Positions 1 through 10,609 of a stretch of DNA of 64,000 nucleotides are shown here, in pieces. The notes under the pieces are model-generated. The model made no database searches and was not told the DNA's origin. It saw only the letters and a program-made list of their open reading frames with translations. The DNA is taken from the NCBI GenBank assembly GCA_035048485.1, contig CM068589.1, positions 3,226,501-3,290,500 of the forward strand, given 5' to 3'. Positions within the stretch are counted from its first letter, which is position 1. The number at the start of each line of letters is the position of its first letter. The position numbers and the translations under genes are program-made. Origin of the DNA: Pteria penguin (lineage: Eukaryota; Mollusca; Bivalvia; Pterioida; Pteriidae).

Positions 1-560
1 AATAAAAGAGGACTTCAGAAGATTTAAACGACAAAAATGAATTAATATATTTTCATTATTTCTCAGTTTGTACCGAAAATGTTTACCACAGTGATTTGGT
101 ACGAAATTTGAGATAAACAGGTGCTGTACCATTTTGTATTTTATACATTACAGTTAATTTCTTATTTTGCCTGTGGATTTTCAGGGTCTCCCATTCGGTT
201 TAAAAATACAAGGCCTCTCACCTACAATACACTGGAAGACCCAAGACAATCCTGGTTGCTTCTGTTTGGAATTTTTCGGCATCTGTTATTGATATGTTGT
301 CTTATACTTCAGAACCGTATTCAAAAATCCGTCGAATAAAAGTCAAGTATATTCTTGACAAGAAGTCTCTTTCAGTGTGTATTTAAGTTTTCGTAGGACG
401 GAAATGATGTAGTAAACGTGCAGACCACTTGACAACTATTTAAATCAATATCGAAGAAGTACCAAACCGTTAATCATTCTCAAAGTCCAAGGACAGATAC
501 AAAATCGTGTAAGTTTCAAAAAGAAACTTGTGAACCCCGAAATACTGAAAAATTCCTAAG
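1..560. other. No gene recognised at left edge
   Basis: AT-rich sequence. A 72-codon open frame at 121-339 has no recognisable motif and no paralogue elsewhere in the window, so I treat it as chance. Nothing else is supported here. Confidence 0.5.
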
Positions 561-565
561 TGAAA

Positions 566-604
566 CCAGGTGCCCGGGGAGAGTAAGCGTCTCCTGTTTG
601 CAAA
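566..604 (-). repeat. Short fragment of Penelope family-2 3' end repeat
   Basis: It contains the core GTGCCCGGGGAGAGTAAGC, which is nearly identical to the core of the 3' end repeat seen at 8.98, 17.2, 17.5, 36.8 and 37.5 kb. Only about 40 bases match. It could be a chance remnant of an older copy. Confidence 0.45.
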
Positions 605-659
605 TGTTATGCCAAGGTACCTATGGCTGGGGATGGCTCAAATAAGAAAGAAATCTGCT

Positions 660-2713
660 GTTGCAGGACATTATTTGTACTGAGTATGATTTATGTCTTT
701 TTTGGGTTTAACTTAACCAACGATCCCTCTGCCCAACGCTTAATTTCATTAAGATCAAAAATGTTTTCACGTTCATTAATTAATAGGTAATAAGATACAT
801 GGGAATTCGAATTGTCGTCTGCAAAGAATCTCGTCAGTCCTTGCCAAAGGTCATTAATATATACAAGGAACAGCAGAGGTCCTAATACCTACCCTTGTTT
901 CACACCAGCTATGATCCAACAGTTGTAATTGAAGATTTCAACCTCACTTGTTGGATATAGTCAGTTAAATAATCAATAACCGCTCAATTTACCCCCATAC
1001 CCATATTTTATCTATTTATATACAAGCCCATTCAACCACGCCCGGTCAAACGCCTTGCTGACGCCACAGGATGTGAAACAAGCATAATCCTTATTGTACA
1101 TCGAAAGACATATTTTGTGATATATTTCTATTATTTGAGGTACCGTTGACTGATATAACAATGAGTTGGAATGTAGATGATTATAAATGTATTTTAACAT
1201 CACGCGTTCAAAAACTTTCCCTATACAACTTAGAGGCGAGATTGGACAATGATTTGTTGGACATGTTTTTTCGTCCTTTTTGAAGATGGGCAGCACATAG
1301 GCATGTTTACATTGTTTTGGGAACTTTTCCAAAGCAATAAATTTATTAAATAGTATCTTAAGTGGTGCTGATATTTCATTGCACACATTTCTGAGAAGAA
1401 TGCGGCTAATCTCATACGGGCCTTCTTTGGATCTAAATTGCAGATTATGTCAGAAATTTCATTTTCAGTTACTTCATTATGTTCTAAGGTAACGTCAGTT
1501 CGTGTATCAAAGAAAGGTAAATCCTTGTCGTTGTCGTCTAGGTCTGTCACACTACAAAAATATTCATTAAATATGTCGCAGTTATCTTCGTCTGAATGAG
1601 CTCTGTCGTTATTATACGTGCAGGAATAGCACAAGAAGCGTTCTCTCCCCTAATCAAGGATCTAATTAGTTTCCAATAGGATTCGATGCGTTTAAGCTCA
1701 TGGAGCGAATCATTCATACTTTCATACAATTGTTCTTTCAATTTTATCTTCATGTTGTTAACTTTGTTTCTTTGACATTTATATTTGCGCAAGTCCGGCA
1801 TTTTATGCGTTCGTCTGTAAGTCCTTCGAACGTTATCGAATGCGTGTTTGTTTTCTTATGTCAGAGTTAAACCAAGGTCTGCCGGAAGGTCGCACTGTGA
1901 TAGGAATATGTTGCTTTACAAGCTCACTGGTTTTTCTAGAACAAAACATGACTGCTGAGTCTATGTCGTCTGTATCAAATAATGAGATCCAATCGACATC
2001 ATGTATAGTTTGGTGAAACGTTTTAAAAGTAGCATATTTGTATAGCCAGCTAGACTTATGGCGTGTAAGGTTTGTTTACAGAGGACTCGGCATTAAGGAC
2101 AATATAGGTGACGTGATAATATGGGGACTTCAAACGTTCCCGATTCTCCAAAATTACAGAATCTGAGATAATTATGGGGTCTATGCCGGTCGACGAATGA
2201 GCAGTGACACGCGTCGGTTCGTTGATGACATTTGTAAGATTATACAGTTGTAGAGTATTTTGAATTTTAACGGGGAGTTGCGAGGTCAGTGTTTAGGTCT
2301 CCGTTAAGAGACACATCAAAAGCGGCCCGAATGGAACCCCCTAAGCGTTCCCAGAAATCTGCACGCTTGTACTCGGGTCTATACACTGTACCAAATAGTT
2401 TCATCTATGGGGTTTTCAAATTCAATACATCTGGACACATTCACTACACCAAATTCCACCACCATGGTTTGTTCTGTCTTTGCAAAAGGGTGCCTCAAAC
2501 CCTTCAAATAATAACTTTCGGAGCTGAATAAAGGTGTGTCTCAGTGAAACAAATTATGGCACATTCATGGATATAATGCTCAATATCGCACAGTTTATTT
2601 CGGATACTTCACATATTGATATGAAATATTGTGAAACCGTTCACCTCTGTTTTATCGGGACCTGGATTTTCTGCAATTTCATTACACAGAAGTATTATCA
2701 CGACAAGTAACAT
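660..2713 (-). pseudogene. CR1-like LINE ORF2 relic (APE endonuclease + RT)
   Basis: This is a decayed non-LTR retrotransposon reading leftward. A Met at 2713-2711 opens an ORF whose start carries ENPGP (about 2658-2672). Next come endonuclease blocks HIN.SIRNKL and CFTETHL (about 2520-2620), GDLNTD (about 2285) and NEPTRVTAHSSTGIDPIII (about 2165-2225). A linker follows (1634-1430), then RT blocks FERVMLKYIYNHLHSNSLL (about 1150-1215) and SKAFDRAWLNGLVYK (about 1015-1060). GVKQG, a stop and VLGPLLF lie at about 872-912, and FADD at 814-825. Several frameshifts and stops (HIN then TGA, a frame change near 1400, a stop within GxxQGS) make it inactive. The region after FADD is short, so the 3' end is truncated or diverged. 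Clade assignment to CR1/L2/Crack-type elements is from motif memory. Confidence 0.85.
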
Positions 2714-2719
2714 GATGAT

Positions 2720-3271
2720 TTGTTGCCACGTATATTATTCTCACTATGACACATTTCACAAGATAATCTAATCCAGTAGTTCATATCGCGCTGAACAAAA
2801 TGGCGTAAATCATCAAAGAAAAGAAAAACAAAAATCAGCAAGCGTAAATATGTGAAACCTATCAAGCAAGCCGTTTGAATTTCATATTCTGCGAAAAAAG
2901 AATGTAATTCTAAATATTGCTAAAATTATAAAAGAAAATAGTCACAAAATGATAACGTATATATGTTCTAATATTTATCGTTTTAGATATCAAATGTAGT
3001 TATGAAAATCAACAGAAACAAATGAATTATACTTGGGTGGATAAAGCTGATATTGGTGCCTTATTGTGTTTCCTGAAAGTACTGATCAAACAAAATAATA
3101 ATTTCACTCTGGTCTTTTTTTTTCTTCTTTAACTGACCTGTTTTATTTTACAGATGCCTGCAAGAAGACTGTGATTCAAATGCATTAATGACAAAGAATT
3201 ACGCCCAGGCACCCGGCTACAGGACTTTTCAAATAGGATTATATACTGAGAACAATAACATATGCACTTAC
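2720..3271. other. Between CR1-like LINE and TMC copy 1 exon TMb
   Basis: If TMC copy 1 is a whole gene, the cytoplasmic tail exon should lie here or further left on the minus strand. I could not find a convincing one. The LINE at 660-2713 may have displaced it. Confidence 0.4.
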
Positions 3272-3335
3272 GTTTGATTATGACAGATAAAGAAGACGCA
3301 AATGAATAGGGATAATGCAATACTGAGACAGGTAA
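3272..3335 (-). CDS. TMC copy 1, exon TMb: second half of transmembrane helix
   Basis: This is a 64-base exon on the minus strand. It is preceded by a TTTATTTGCAG acceptor and followed by a GTAAGTGC donor. Joined in phase 1 to exon TMa (5946-5908) it reads V then TCLSIALSLFICVFFICHNQ, a strongly hydrophobic membrane helix ending in a polar stop-transfer stretch. The copy 4 equivalent (58489-58555) has the same entry phase and exit phase 2 but a different sequence, with the same hydrophobic character. The family is a putative type I membrane protein. Translation, splice signals and phase are seen directly. Expression is not known. Confidence 0.7.
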
Positions 3336-3599
3336 CTGCAAATAAAATGACATAAATGTTAGATACGTAATTCAATGGTGTAGTGACCAGATGCTTTTTT
3401 CTTTTATTCTAAGTGTTTACAGTATTGTTATTCAGCAAAATCTGTCACACCCTCTCATCTATTTGATTAAATCAAACTTCTCACCAACTTTTCAGTATTT
3501 TATTTAAATATTTAACTTAATTTAATTTCCTATTATTTAAGGTGGATATAAACATGTTGTTAAATTGAACCACTTATATTTTCTAAAAGTAAAGATCTA

Positions 3600-3624
3600 A
3601 CCAACCCCAACCCCAACCCCCCGC
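3600..3624 (+). repeat. Short CCAACCCC tandem run
   Basis: A short run of CCAACCCC-type units ending in a C tract. It is not the canonical animal telomere repeat and is probably a simple sequence. Confidence 0.5.
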
Positions 3625-3680
3625 AAAAAGAATAATAATAGTAGTAATAAATGTAGAACATATAGACCTTTTAATTTTGT

Positions 3681-3724
3681 GCACCATATGCGCATTTCGA
3701 TAAGTTATGTCTCTTCAGTGATGC
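3681..3724 (-). ncRNA. Hammerhead ribozyme-like fold (type I), slightly decayed
   Basis: On the minus strand the order is GCATCA, CTGAAGA, stem II, GAAA, AT-GCGC-AT, A, TGGTGC. GCATCA pairs with TGGTGC as stem I. Stem II is GACA/TATC with one mismatch, where the better copies have GACA/TGTC. Flanking sequence matches the retrozyme-like repeat at 11.9 and 43.1-43.7 kb. The core is seen; cleavage activity is inference and is weaker here because of the stem II mismatch. Confidence 0.6.
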
Positions 3725-4124
3725 TCGTAGCCGAATGATTGGAATACAGGAGAAACAAAACATACCAATAAAACACTTCCGAGACACGTGGACCTTGAGA
3801 CACAGTATATAAACAGGGATATACAAAAGTTAAGTGATTAATCTGCATTACGAAATCTATCCTGGACATACAGTTCGAACTTCGATATTTCGAAGTACGA
3901 GGGACCGTCAAAATCAATTCGAGTTTTAGTTGGTTCGAGTTTCCAGATACAACCAGATAAAGGCAAACTCATGCTTTTCTATTAATGTTTTGACTAATAA
4001 GGGAATTATATGATTTTACAAGTATTTATGTCATTTTAATTACATATATCTAGATAAATTTAATACTTTATTTCCTACATTACTGCTTAAAGTCTTAATG
4101 AATGATCTTAAAGAGATTAAATCT

Positions 4125-4505
4125 AGACCTCTTTATTAGCCAGGACTCTACTAATCAAGCACCTTAGCTTGTTTTCAGACGAAGATGCTTTATATTTATT
4201 ATATAAGAATAGTTTATGTTTTATAACCTTTTAACTTGAGTACCCTAGTGTTTTTTTCTCTCTATATGAAGGGTTATCTATAGATTTTAAATGTGTCTTT
4301 ATTGTGCTGCTTTTAGTAATGAGAGAGAATGTAGGTCCGTAAAACAGGGTAACCACACCAGTTAAGTGGCATTTGTAGTTGCAGTTGATTGCCCTAAAGC
4401 GGTACAAGGGATGCATTATAATCGCATATTTTTGTTGTATGTTTTTGTCTGCTTATTCTGCATGTGTATGACGGCCGTTCTCGCGTAACTGACTCTAATT
4501 ATATA
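4125..4505 (+). repeat. Diverged Penelope family-1 3' end fragment
   Basis: This region resembles the 3' non-coding end of the Penelope-like element at 32080-32510. The same landmarks occur in order: CTTTCAGAC-like block, CCGTAAA followed by GGTTAACCACACCA-like sequence, then a CCTAAG.CGGTA block. No coding portion remains. It is another solo 3' end and probably an old insertion. Confidence 0.6.
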
Positions 4506-4790
4506 TTTTGCACATTTGAAAAGATTTGATCTAATTGGAGTTTTTAACGATCACGAATAAGAACAGGGCTGTAAGGAATTCAGGTCCATTCATAAGATTA
4601 AGGATTTGCTGAAATCAACATCCTGCCAAAGATCTGTGTTGGTGTATTTCGTGGAAGAAGCTGATGATTTGTAAGAAATGAGGAGCAATTTTATCGACAC
4701 ATGAAATATAAATAATAAATACATTTAACGTATTCATTCATCAAGACATTGGAATTGAATTATCACAGTGATGTTGAAATTGACAATATA

Positions 4791-5847
4791 CAGATGGGTG
4801 CAGTCCTAACATAACACACACGTTAACGCGAAAAGCGGTCACGAGGACTGCCTTAGCACACGTGTTAGGAGTGCTCGACAGGACGCGCGTGCGCTCCTCG
4901 CGTTAACGTGGGGGGAGAGAATTCGCGTTAACGCGATTTATTCCCGCGTGCGCTCGGTCCAGTCGCACGTTCACATGTCTATACATGTATTTGTAATTCT
5001 CTATGCAGTACGGATGGAGGAAATAAAACGGATTTAATTAAATTAATGTCGCCTTAAAAACGTGTATTAAATATTATGTTAAAAGGACACCCTGCATTAG
5101 TGATTTCATATGTAATATAACAAAGAAAATTATCGCGCAGACATGCAATAAGGTATTTATGAAAAAAACTTCGTCAGTTTATACTAGCATGATTACTTTC
5201 CAATTTCATTTATTTATTTATTTATTTTTAATTTGTTTATGTATGTATCTATTTCTTATTTGTTGATTCATTTACTAGTACAACAAATTTATTTATGTAT
5301 TAACATGTGTCTCTTATTTACGTATTTATTATTATTTTTCTTTTAATAAAGCTATTTTCTATAATTTATGAATATTATAATCACCATCATTTATTAATTT
5401 TTATTTCATTATTATAATTATTCTTATTATTTTCCTAAAGTAAGAAATTTAATTAAAGTCAACGTTCGGAAATTGCGTTCAATATTTTCAAAAATATCCC
5501 TAAACTCGGAAGGGTTTTATTTAATTCTAAATATTTTACTTACACATTAATATGTTTCTATATTTAAATACACAATGTATCTATTCTCCTTCAAATCTTT
5601 CTAAATGAACATGTTAATACAAGTTTAAAGTTGTAAGCAAGCGAACGTGGCTGTCAAGCACGTTCACGCGGCAGTCGAGCGCGTTAACGCGACAGTCAAG
5701 CGCGTTCACGCGGTCTCTAAATTGAGTTCACGTGGAAGTCTGCGTTAACGCAAACGCGTGTGCTCAGCAGTCCTGAGCGCACGAGGAAAGCAAACTTCAC
5801 GTTAACGCGACGTGAACATAATGTTATGTTAGGACTGCACATCACTG
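4791..5847 (+). mobile_element. A1: TA-flanked non-autonomous element, family A
   Basis: A 1,057-base element with imperfect terminal inverted repeats. The left end begins CAGATGGGTGCAGTCCTAAC and the inverted right end CAGTGATGTGCAGTCCTAAC. It is flanked by TA on both sides (4789-4790, 5848-5849). Both ends are GC-rich and packed with palindromic GTTAACGCG motifs. At 5650-5713 three units of about 21 bases, of the form AGTCAAGCGCGTTAACGCG, are tandem. The middle is AT-rich. There is no transposase ORF. It lies just beyond exon TMa of TMC copy 1. TA target duplication suggests mobilisation by a Tc1/mariner-type (IS630-like) enzyme, which is inference. Copies: 18697-19785, 42412-42853 and a fragment at 29.8 kb. 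Confidence 0.85.
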
Positions 5848-5907
5848 TATGAACAGAATTGATCAATTTTAACCACTGATAGAGAGATATAAATGTATAT
5901 TTCATAC

Positions 5908-5946
5908 CAACAGCGGATATGATGATATGGATTTCTTCTTTTATTT
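5908..5946 (-). CDS. TMC copy 1, exon TMa: juxtamembrane and start of helix
   Basis: A 39-base minus-strand exon, phase 1 to phase 1. The acceptor is TTTTTACAG and the donor GTATGA. With the preceding G it reads E then IKEEIHIIISAV and continues into exon TMb. Copy 4 (55948-55986) has the same length, the same donor and EVTEEIIIIISAV. The acidic stretch followed by a run of Ile marks the outer edge of the membrane helix. Confidence 0.7.
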
Positions 5947-6197
5947 CTGTAAAAAGAATATTTGATTTTAAGTTTTGAATAATAAAGAGCATATACAAAG
6001 CCCTAAAGTAATGAGAAATAAACATCAGTTGCATGAGGCAAAAATGTATATATTCATAACGACAAAAAGAAATCTACATCATTTTCAACATTATTTTTAT
6101 CACTTTGATGACAACCACTAATTACAGAAACAATAAAAATTATTACGTCTGAACAAGCTAAATTTTTACATTAGATTATATATATAGTAAATATTAC

Positions 6198-6241
6198 CGT
6201 ACGACGTCATGTCCATATTGGCGTCCAGACTTTCATGAGTT
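6198..6241 (-). CDS. TMC copy 1, exon W: acidic stalk
   Basis: A 44-base minus-strand exon, acceptor ATTCTAG and donor GTAATATT, phase 2 in and phase 1 out. It encodes THESLDANMDMTSY. The copy 4 exon (55340-55383) has identical length, acceptor core and donor, and encodes TPEYLDEDMDTTSF. The third frame is the only one that satisfies both neighbouring intron phases, and it is open in both copies. Confidence 0.68.
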
Positions 6242-6605
6242 CTAGAATATTTCAAACTAAATGATAATATGTAGTGTGACAGAGGGATGACAGGCGTTCG
6301 TAAGACAGGGAAAACAACATTAACAACTTTCACTTGTCACTTGAATGGATTCCATTTAATAAAGTCTTACTTTCCTCCTTCAATAACGATGCATTTCTAT
6401 AAAACTATTATATTATGGTAATGATATTGCGATTATGGCAATTTCAACAGCATAATATGTATAAAAATTAATGTTTTGTTTACGTTTCAATTATAACCAG
6501 ATTTTCTTTTGGTGATAACCAGTTATATTATGCATTTCTGAGAATATTCATTATCACGTTTACTATTGTCTGGCAAGCTACAACGATGTAAAGTAAGAAA
6601 CGTAC

Positions 6606-6746
6606 ATTGGAATAGTCATCGGAAGCTCCTGTCTGAGAAAACAAGCTGGATCTACAAAGATTATTGCAATATTCTTTAGAAGCGAAATACTTATCGTTAT
6701 ATGCATTCGTGTCCCATTTTTTGTATTAGCTTCCGAGATATGCCAA
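6606..6746 (-). CDS. TMC copy 1, exon Z (5' boundary uncertain)
   Basis: The exon-like block ends at a GTACGT donor in phase 2, which matches exon W. The frame read is IAIIFVDPACFLRQELPMTI, and copy 4 has VCFLRQKLPMAI in the same place. Compared with copy 4, several changes in this frame are synonymous (Ile, Ser, Gln codons), which favours it over the alternative frame. A CCCCCTCAG acceptor lies at 6747-6755, but the distance from it to the conserved core differs between copies by a non-multiple of three. The true 5' boundary, or a small missing exon between Y and Z, is therefore unresolved. A partial copy lies at about 36.14 kb. Confidence 0.5.
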
Positions 6747-7370
6747 CTGAGGGGGAATATAAGAAACCATTTGGGATATGTTACATACATTTTCATATTG
6801 AACTCCGAGGATTAGATGTCCCTATCCCAAGAGAGAAATACATTACCGTTTTATTTTTTCAATAATTAAAATTACTACGCCGTGGGGGTACTAGTGATGA
6901 AAAATTCACACAATGGCGAACATTTCTAAAGTTTATTACATTTCATCAATTCTTCTTTAAGAAAAGGCAAAAAGATTACCAAGAAATCGTAAAACATAGG
7001 AAATGTTTTATAATTTTATATAAAATCATTCGGAGTAATTTTTTGTTTTATATAATTATTACAACGTTCACATTATAGCTAGTGTCACATGTGTTTGTTC
7101 AGAGAACAAGTCAGTCACTATTCGTCTCCCTTTCAACGGGGAATTGTTATGCAATTTTGCCTCTATTTGGTAATTATGAAGGTTATTTCCAGCAAAAAGA
7201 CCTTCCACAGTGTTTTCAGACCTACTTCTACTAAGGGACTGAATTTGCTGCATTACTTATTTCGGTAAAATAGCGATAGTGACGTTTCATCGTGGGACAG
7301 AAAGGGAATTTGTTGAATTGTGTAATTTATTGTTTGAGGGGATGAATTGGCAGACCAAATAAAGATATAG

Positions 7371-7440
7371 CATTTTTATAAGTGTCATTAAGTGTTCTAT
7401 AATTATTTATTGATGCTGGGATTTTTTTTTGGTCCCGTTA
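7371..7440 (-). pseudogene. Crypton tyrosine-recombinase tail fragment in TMC copy 1 intron
   Basis: The minus strand reads IPASINNYRTLNDTYKN. This matches the C-terminal block HKNPASLNNYRALNDHQQHT of the Crypton at 46-47.1 kb, including the catalytic-type Tyr. The same fragment occurs in the corresponding intron of copies 2, 3 and 4, always in the gene's orientation, so it predates the duplications. No upstream recombinase sequence is attached. Confidence 0.65.
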
Positions 7441-7493
7441 AGCAGACGAATACACTAAAAAGCTCTTCCAGTTTGTAAGGTCGCGAGTTCATG

Positions 7494-8192
7494 TGAAGAT
7501 GATGGATTAATTCAAACCGTAAGTCCGAATATCATGAAACCAGAGGACATACAAAATCAGTGAAAATGAAAACCGAAGTAGAAAATAACGAAAAATGTGT
7601 ACTTGAGAAGCATATGTGAACCCCTATGATGGCGGGAGATCAGGGTCCGGCGCCATAAACTGCGAATATACTTAAGTCAAAAATTTCATTTTAATTCATT
7701 CCATTATCAAACGTTCAAATAATTTTTAATGCAGAATGGTTTAGTTCTATTTATTGGTGGAATAAAACTAAATAAAATCCAAATCCCAGTTATTAATTCA
7801 TTGATAAACAGAAGAATATGAATTTTTGACTTAAGTATGTTCTCAGTTTATGGCGCCGGACCCTGATACACGGGGAGAGTGAGCATCTCCTTCTTGCTAG
7901 AAACACCCGTGACATATACCCAGTAGAATGCGTCAAATCATGTTAATTCCATATATATCTATACCGAGCAGTCAAAGTAGGTAACCTTCTAGTATAGAAG
8001 GTGTCAAATCTGTGTAAAATGATCGGAATCGGTCTCAGTCCAGAGTATCATTTCAAAGTCTGGATAACAAGATATCATATTGAGTAATAAGAGTCTCGTA
8101 ACGACCATAGAATTTCCTCGGTGACGTTGATAGTCTAGTACATATATAACCCTTGTTGAGTGGCGTATCTGAAAGTCATTGTAATACATTGA
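7494..8192 (-). pseudogene. Penelope-like family-2: RT C-terminus fragment plus 3' end, MITE inside
   Basis: The coding remnant (about 8192-8012) matches the end of the family-2 proteins at 16690-17052 and 38140-37659: Leu-Leu-Asn-Gln-like and YDISLSRLLNDIL positions, with substitutions and frame breaks. The shared non-coding 3' end follows down to the terminal block at 7494. A 225-base MITE (7641-7865) splits the 3' end. The element lies in the Y-Z intron of TMC copy 1. Confidence 0.7.
7641..7865. mobile_element. Small MITE with near-perfect terminal inverted repeats
   Basis: The left end CAGGGTCCGGCGCCATAAAC is exactly repeated in inverted orientation at the right end, and similarity continues inward to about 45 bases (ACTTAAGTCAAAAATT block). 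The interior is AT-rich and has no ORF. It interrupts the family-2 3' end repeat, which is intact in other copies. The CAGGG terminus resembles hAT-type MITEs, but I see no 8-base duplication; the flanks are GAT and AT. Superfamily is undecided. Confidence 0.85.
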
Positions 8193-8611
8193 TATGGGAA
8201 ACTCTTAAGGGGCTTTCTCACAAGGAAGAATCCTATCTGGCATCAGTGTGCAAGTGGCTTGTCCTTAGATATAAGCCGTTTTGTTTAACTTAAGCAATAA
8301 AATAGCATAGAGAGACACAAGTTATTAAAATAACTATGTCATTGCACATTACAATGAATGATGTGTTGATAAGATAAATTAAGACACTCTGAAACATACG
8401 ATCCAGCTTACGTATGTTTTGACTTCAGTCTTTACAGGTGTACGTAAATACTGAATTTATGCGTCCTTTTGAATTAGTAAACATTTAATTGAATTCAAAG
8501 AATAAAACAATATCAGATGATTTTTTTTTGAAAATGAACTGCATATATGGTGATTATCTGACACAAGTTAGTATTGTTAGTACTCTATTTTAAGAGAATA
8601 AGTTAACTTAC

Positions 8612-8749
8612 ATTTGTACAGTTCATTTGATAAGTATGACGTCTTCGGAATGTCTTGGTCTCTGCATATACTACCATTCCACCGTATATTATATTTGCAA
8701 TTCCACAATTCAAAGTCAGATGTTTCGGTAATATCAAAAATAGGGCAAT
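8612..8749 (-). CDS. TMC copy 1, exon Y: cysteine-rich ectodomain
   Basis: A 138-base exon, phase 1 to phase 1, with acceptor CTTTCATTTCAG and donor GTAAGTTA. It reads CPIFDITETSDFELWNC, then a YNIRWNGSIC block, then PKTSYLSNELYK. Three cysteines and the YLSNELYK end are conserved in copies 2, 3 and 4, all of which stay open with in-frame indels only. The pattern recalls an uncharacterised Cys-rich domain in bivalve membrane proteins (memory only). The protein is probably a cell-surface receptor-like molecule. Confidence 0.8.
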
Positions 8750-8831
8750 CTGAAATGAAAGACTCGATCTACCCATGTAAGAATTCATTTCATATCGTTC
8801 ATCAGACATACTCACATCCCATGTATAACAA

Positions 8832-9100
8832 TGTAAAGATGATGGATAAATCCAAACCACAAGTCCAAAAATCATGAAACCATAGGACAAACAAAATCAG
8901 TGAAAATGAAAAACAAATGGAAAATAACAAAATATGTCTACTTGAAGAGCATATGTGAACCCCTGTGATGGAGTGAGATCAGGTGCCCGGGGAGAGTGAG
9001 CATCTGCTGCTTACTAGCAACACCCGTCACATATACCCCGTAGAAAGAGTCAAATCGTGTGAATTCCATATGTATTTACATATGGAGAAGTCGAAGTGTA
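8832..9100 (-). repeat. Penelope family-2 3' end, solo copy
   Basis: This has the same non-coding block as at 17053-17668 and 36648-36905, inverted, including GTGCCCGGGGAGAGTGAGC and the terminal GATGATGGATAAATCC. No coding portion is attached, so it is a 5'-truncated solo end. It lies in the X-Y intron of TMC copy 1, just upstream of exon Y. Confidence 0.8.
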
Positions 9101-10480
9101 TTTAAACCTTTAATATTGAAAGACATAATTCATAAATAGACGACGAGATGTACACCAGAAAGACACAGTCACAGGGCAGACCTGTGCAGGAGGGGGACAC
9201 ATCCTACAATAGCAGCCTTACCCCAGACTGATTAAGTGTCAGAAGAACATTGTAACAGATTATTAATATTAAAATTTTTACTACTAAATACCACTTAGCC
9301 ACTGCTACTGGACAGCACGTTCATGTAGACAGGGTTAGTTTCTATTGCTGCATCGTGTCAGGGTCATTATAGTATTAAAGATATCTTACGTGTAGACACC
9401 TTTGGCTTGATGTTTAGATGATTTATGAGTGTTTCTTACCCGATCCATCATGCATGAACATATCAAAGCTTTTCTCTATATCGAAATGACACTTTGTTCT
9501 TTGAAGCCCGAATAGCGTAACGAGTGGATGCAAATATAACAGAATATAGTTATCATGTGATGGCAAGGACATCAGGTAAACTTTTGGAACGTAACTCAGA
9601 TTATCTCTGCTTAATGAATGTCTCTAAATTCTAAGTCTTATTATATAAAATATCAATTCCCTTTCATTAAACAGAAGTACACCGAATACATATACGCGTG
9701 AATGCAAATATACCAAGACTCATTTATCTCTGCTGACTGAATGTCTCTAAACTTACAATTGAAAATATCAAATCCCTCTCATGAAACAAAAATACAAGAC
9801 AAAACATCAAATGATAATCAATGTTAAACTCAACTTATAATTCACACATTTATTTCAAATTGTTTGAATTATATGCATAAAACAAAATCTAAGGCTCATT
9901 ATAATTATCATAATAATTAACAGACAACAGCGCCAATATAAGTTCTTAAATATGACATATCAAAATCTAAATAATCTTTTAAATCATCATTGAAACTTAA
10001 TTGTCCTGAGCTGAATGTCAGGAGTCCTCAATATGAAAGACTATCATCTAGAATATTCCAGTATGAAATGCAGTGAGAGGTTAAAGTAAACGCAAATTTA
10101 CTTTTTGTTTTAGTCACAATTGCGACGTCATAAAATTATTGTTTAAATCTACAACAACACGACATAAAATCTACATTTGTTTCATGTCGCTTTGCATACA
10201 CCCCTAAATTACCCGGACATCATGTACCCAACAACCCGAAGTATATTCTTTAGTTCAGAGAGTATTATCATCTCATATGTCATTAAAGAAAGGCGTGCAG
10301 ATATAAAGCGTCGACTATATCCATGTGTAAGTAAATGTTTTGTTTTTTAAGCAAGCTCTTAAGTACATAGTCAACATACTACAAAATATAATTTCATAGG
10401 TATGATTATCAAATTGCAAACCTTTCGTGACAATCTCAACCCTATCCCTCTTAATTAAATTCATACGGAAAAACTCTTAC

Positions 10481-10609
10481 AATTTGCTTTTATTGCACGC
10501 AGTATGAAACAAAACTCCTCCACTATTCCATGATATGTTAATCCGCAATGATACGTTAACGGGGCTGTGCAATTATGTAGAGAACTTCTCTTCATCCATG
10601 ACGATTCAT
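10481..10609 (-). CDS. TMC copy 1, exon X: first recognised ectodomain exon
   Basis: A minus-strand exon ending at a GTAAGAG donor in phase 1. It reads ESSWMKRSSLHNC, TAPLTYHC and GIVEEFC in order, then KAN. The nearest acceptor is GTGTCCAACAG at 10610. An alternative acceptor further upstream would add APVFSCPTD, which supplies a Cys-Pro I would expect before the Trp, so the 5' boundary is open. Copy 4 (48182-48310) has the same length and nearly the same protein. Joining to exon Y puts Tyr before CPIF. The expected upstream signal-peptide exon was not identified. Confidence 0.72.

Noticed and set aside
3600..3624. Interstitial telomere repeat
   Set aside because: The unit is CCAACCCC-like, not CCCTAA.
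4815..4990. Promoter or CpG island at GC-rich GTTAACGCG cluster
   Set aside because: The same cluster recurs in A2, A3 and A4, so it is element structure rather than a host regulatory region.
5190..5400. CRISPR-like or satellite array of TTTATT units
   Set aside because: Simple AT-rich sequence inside A1 without regular spacers.
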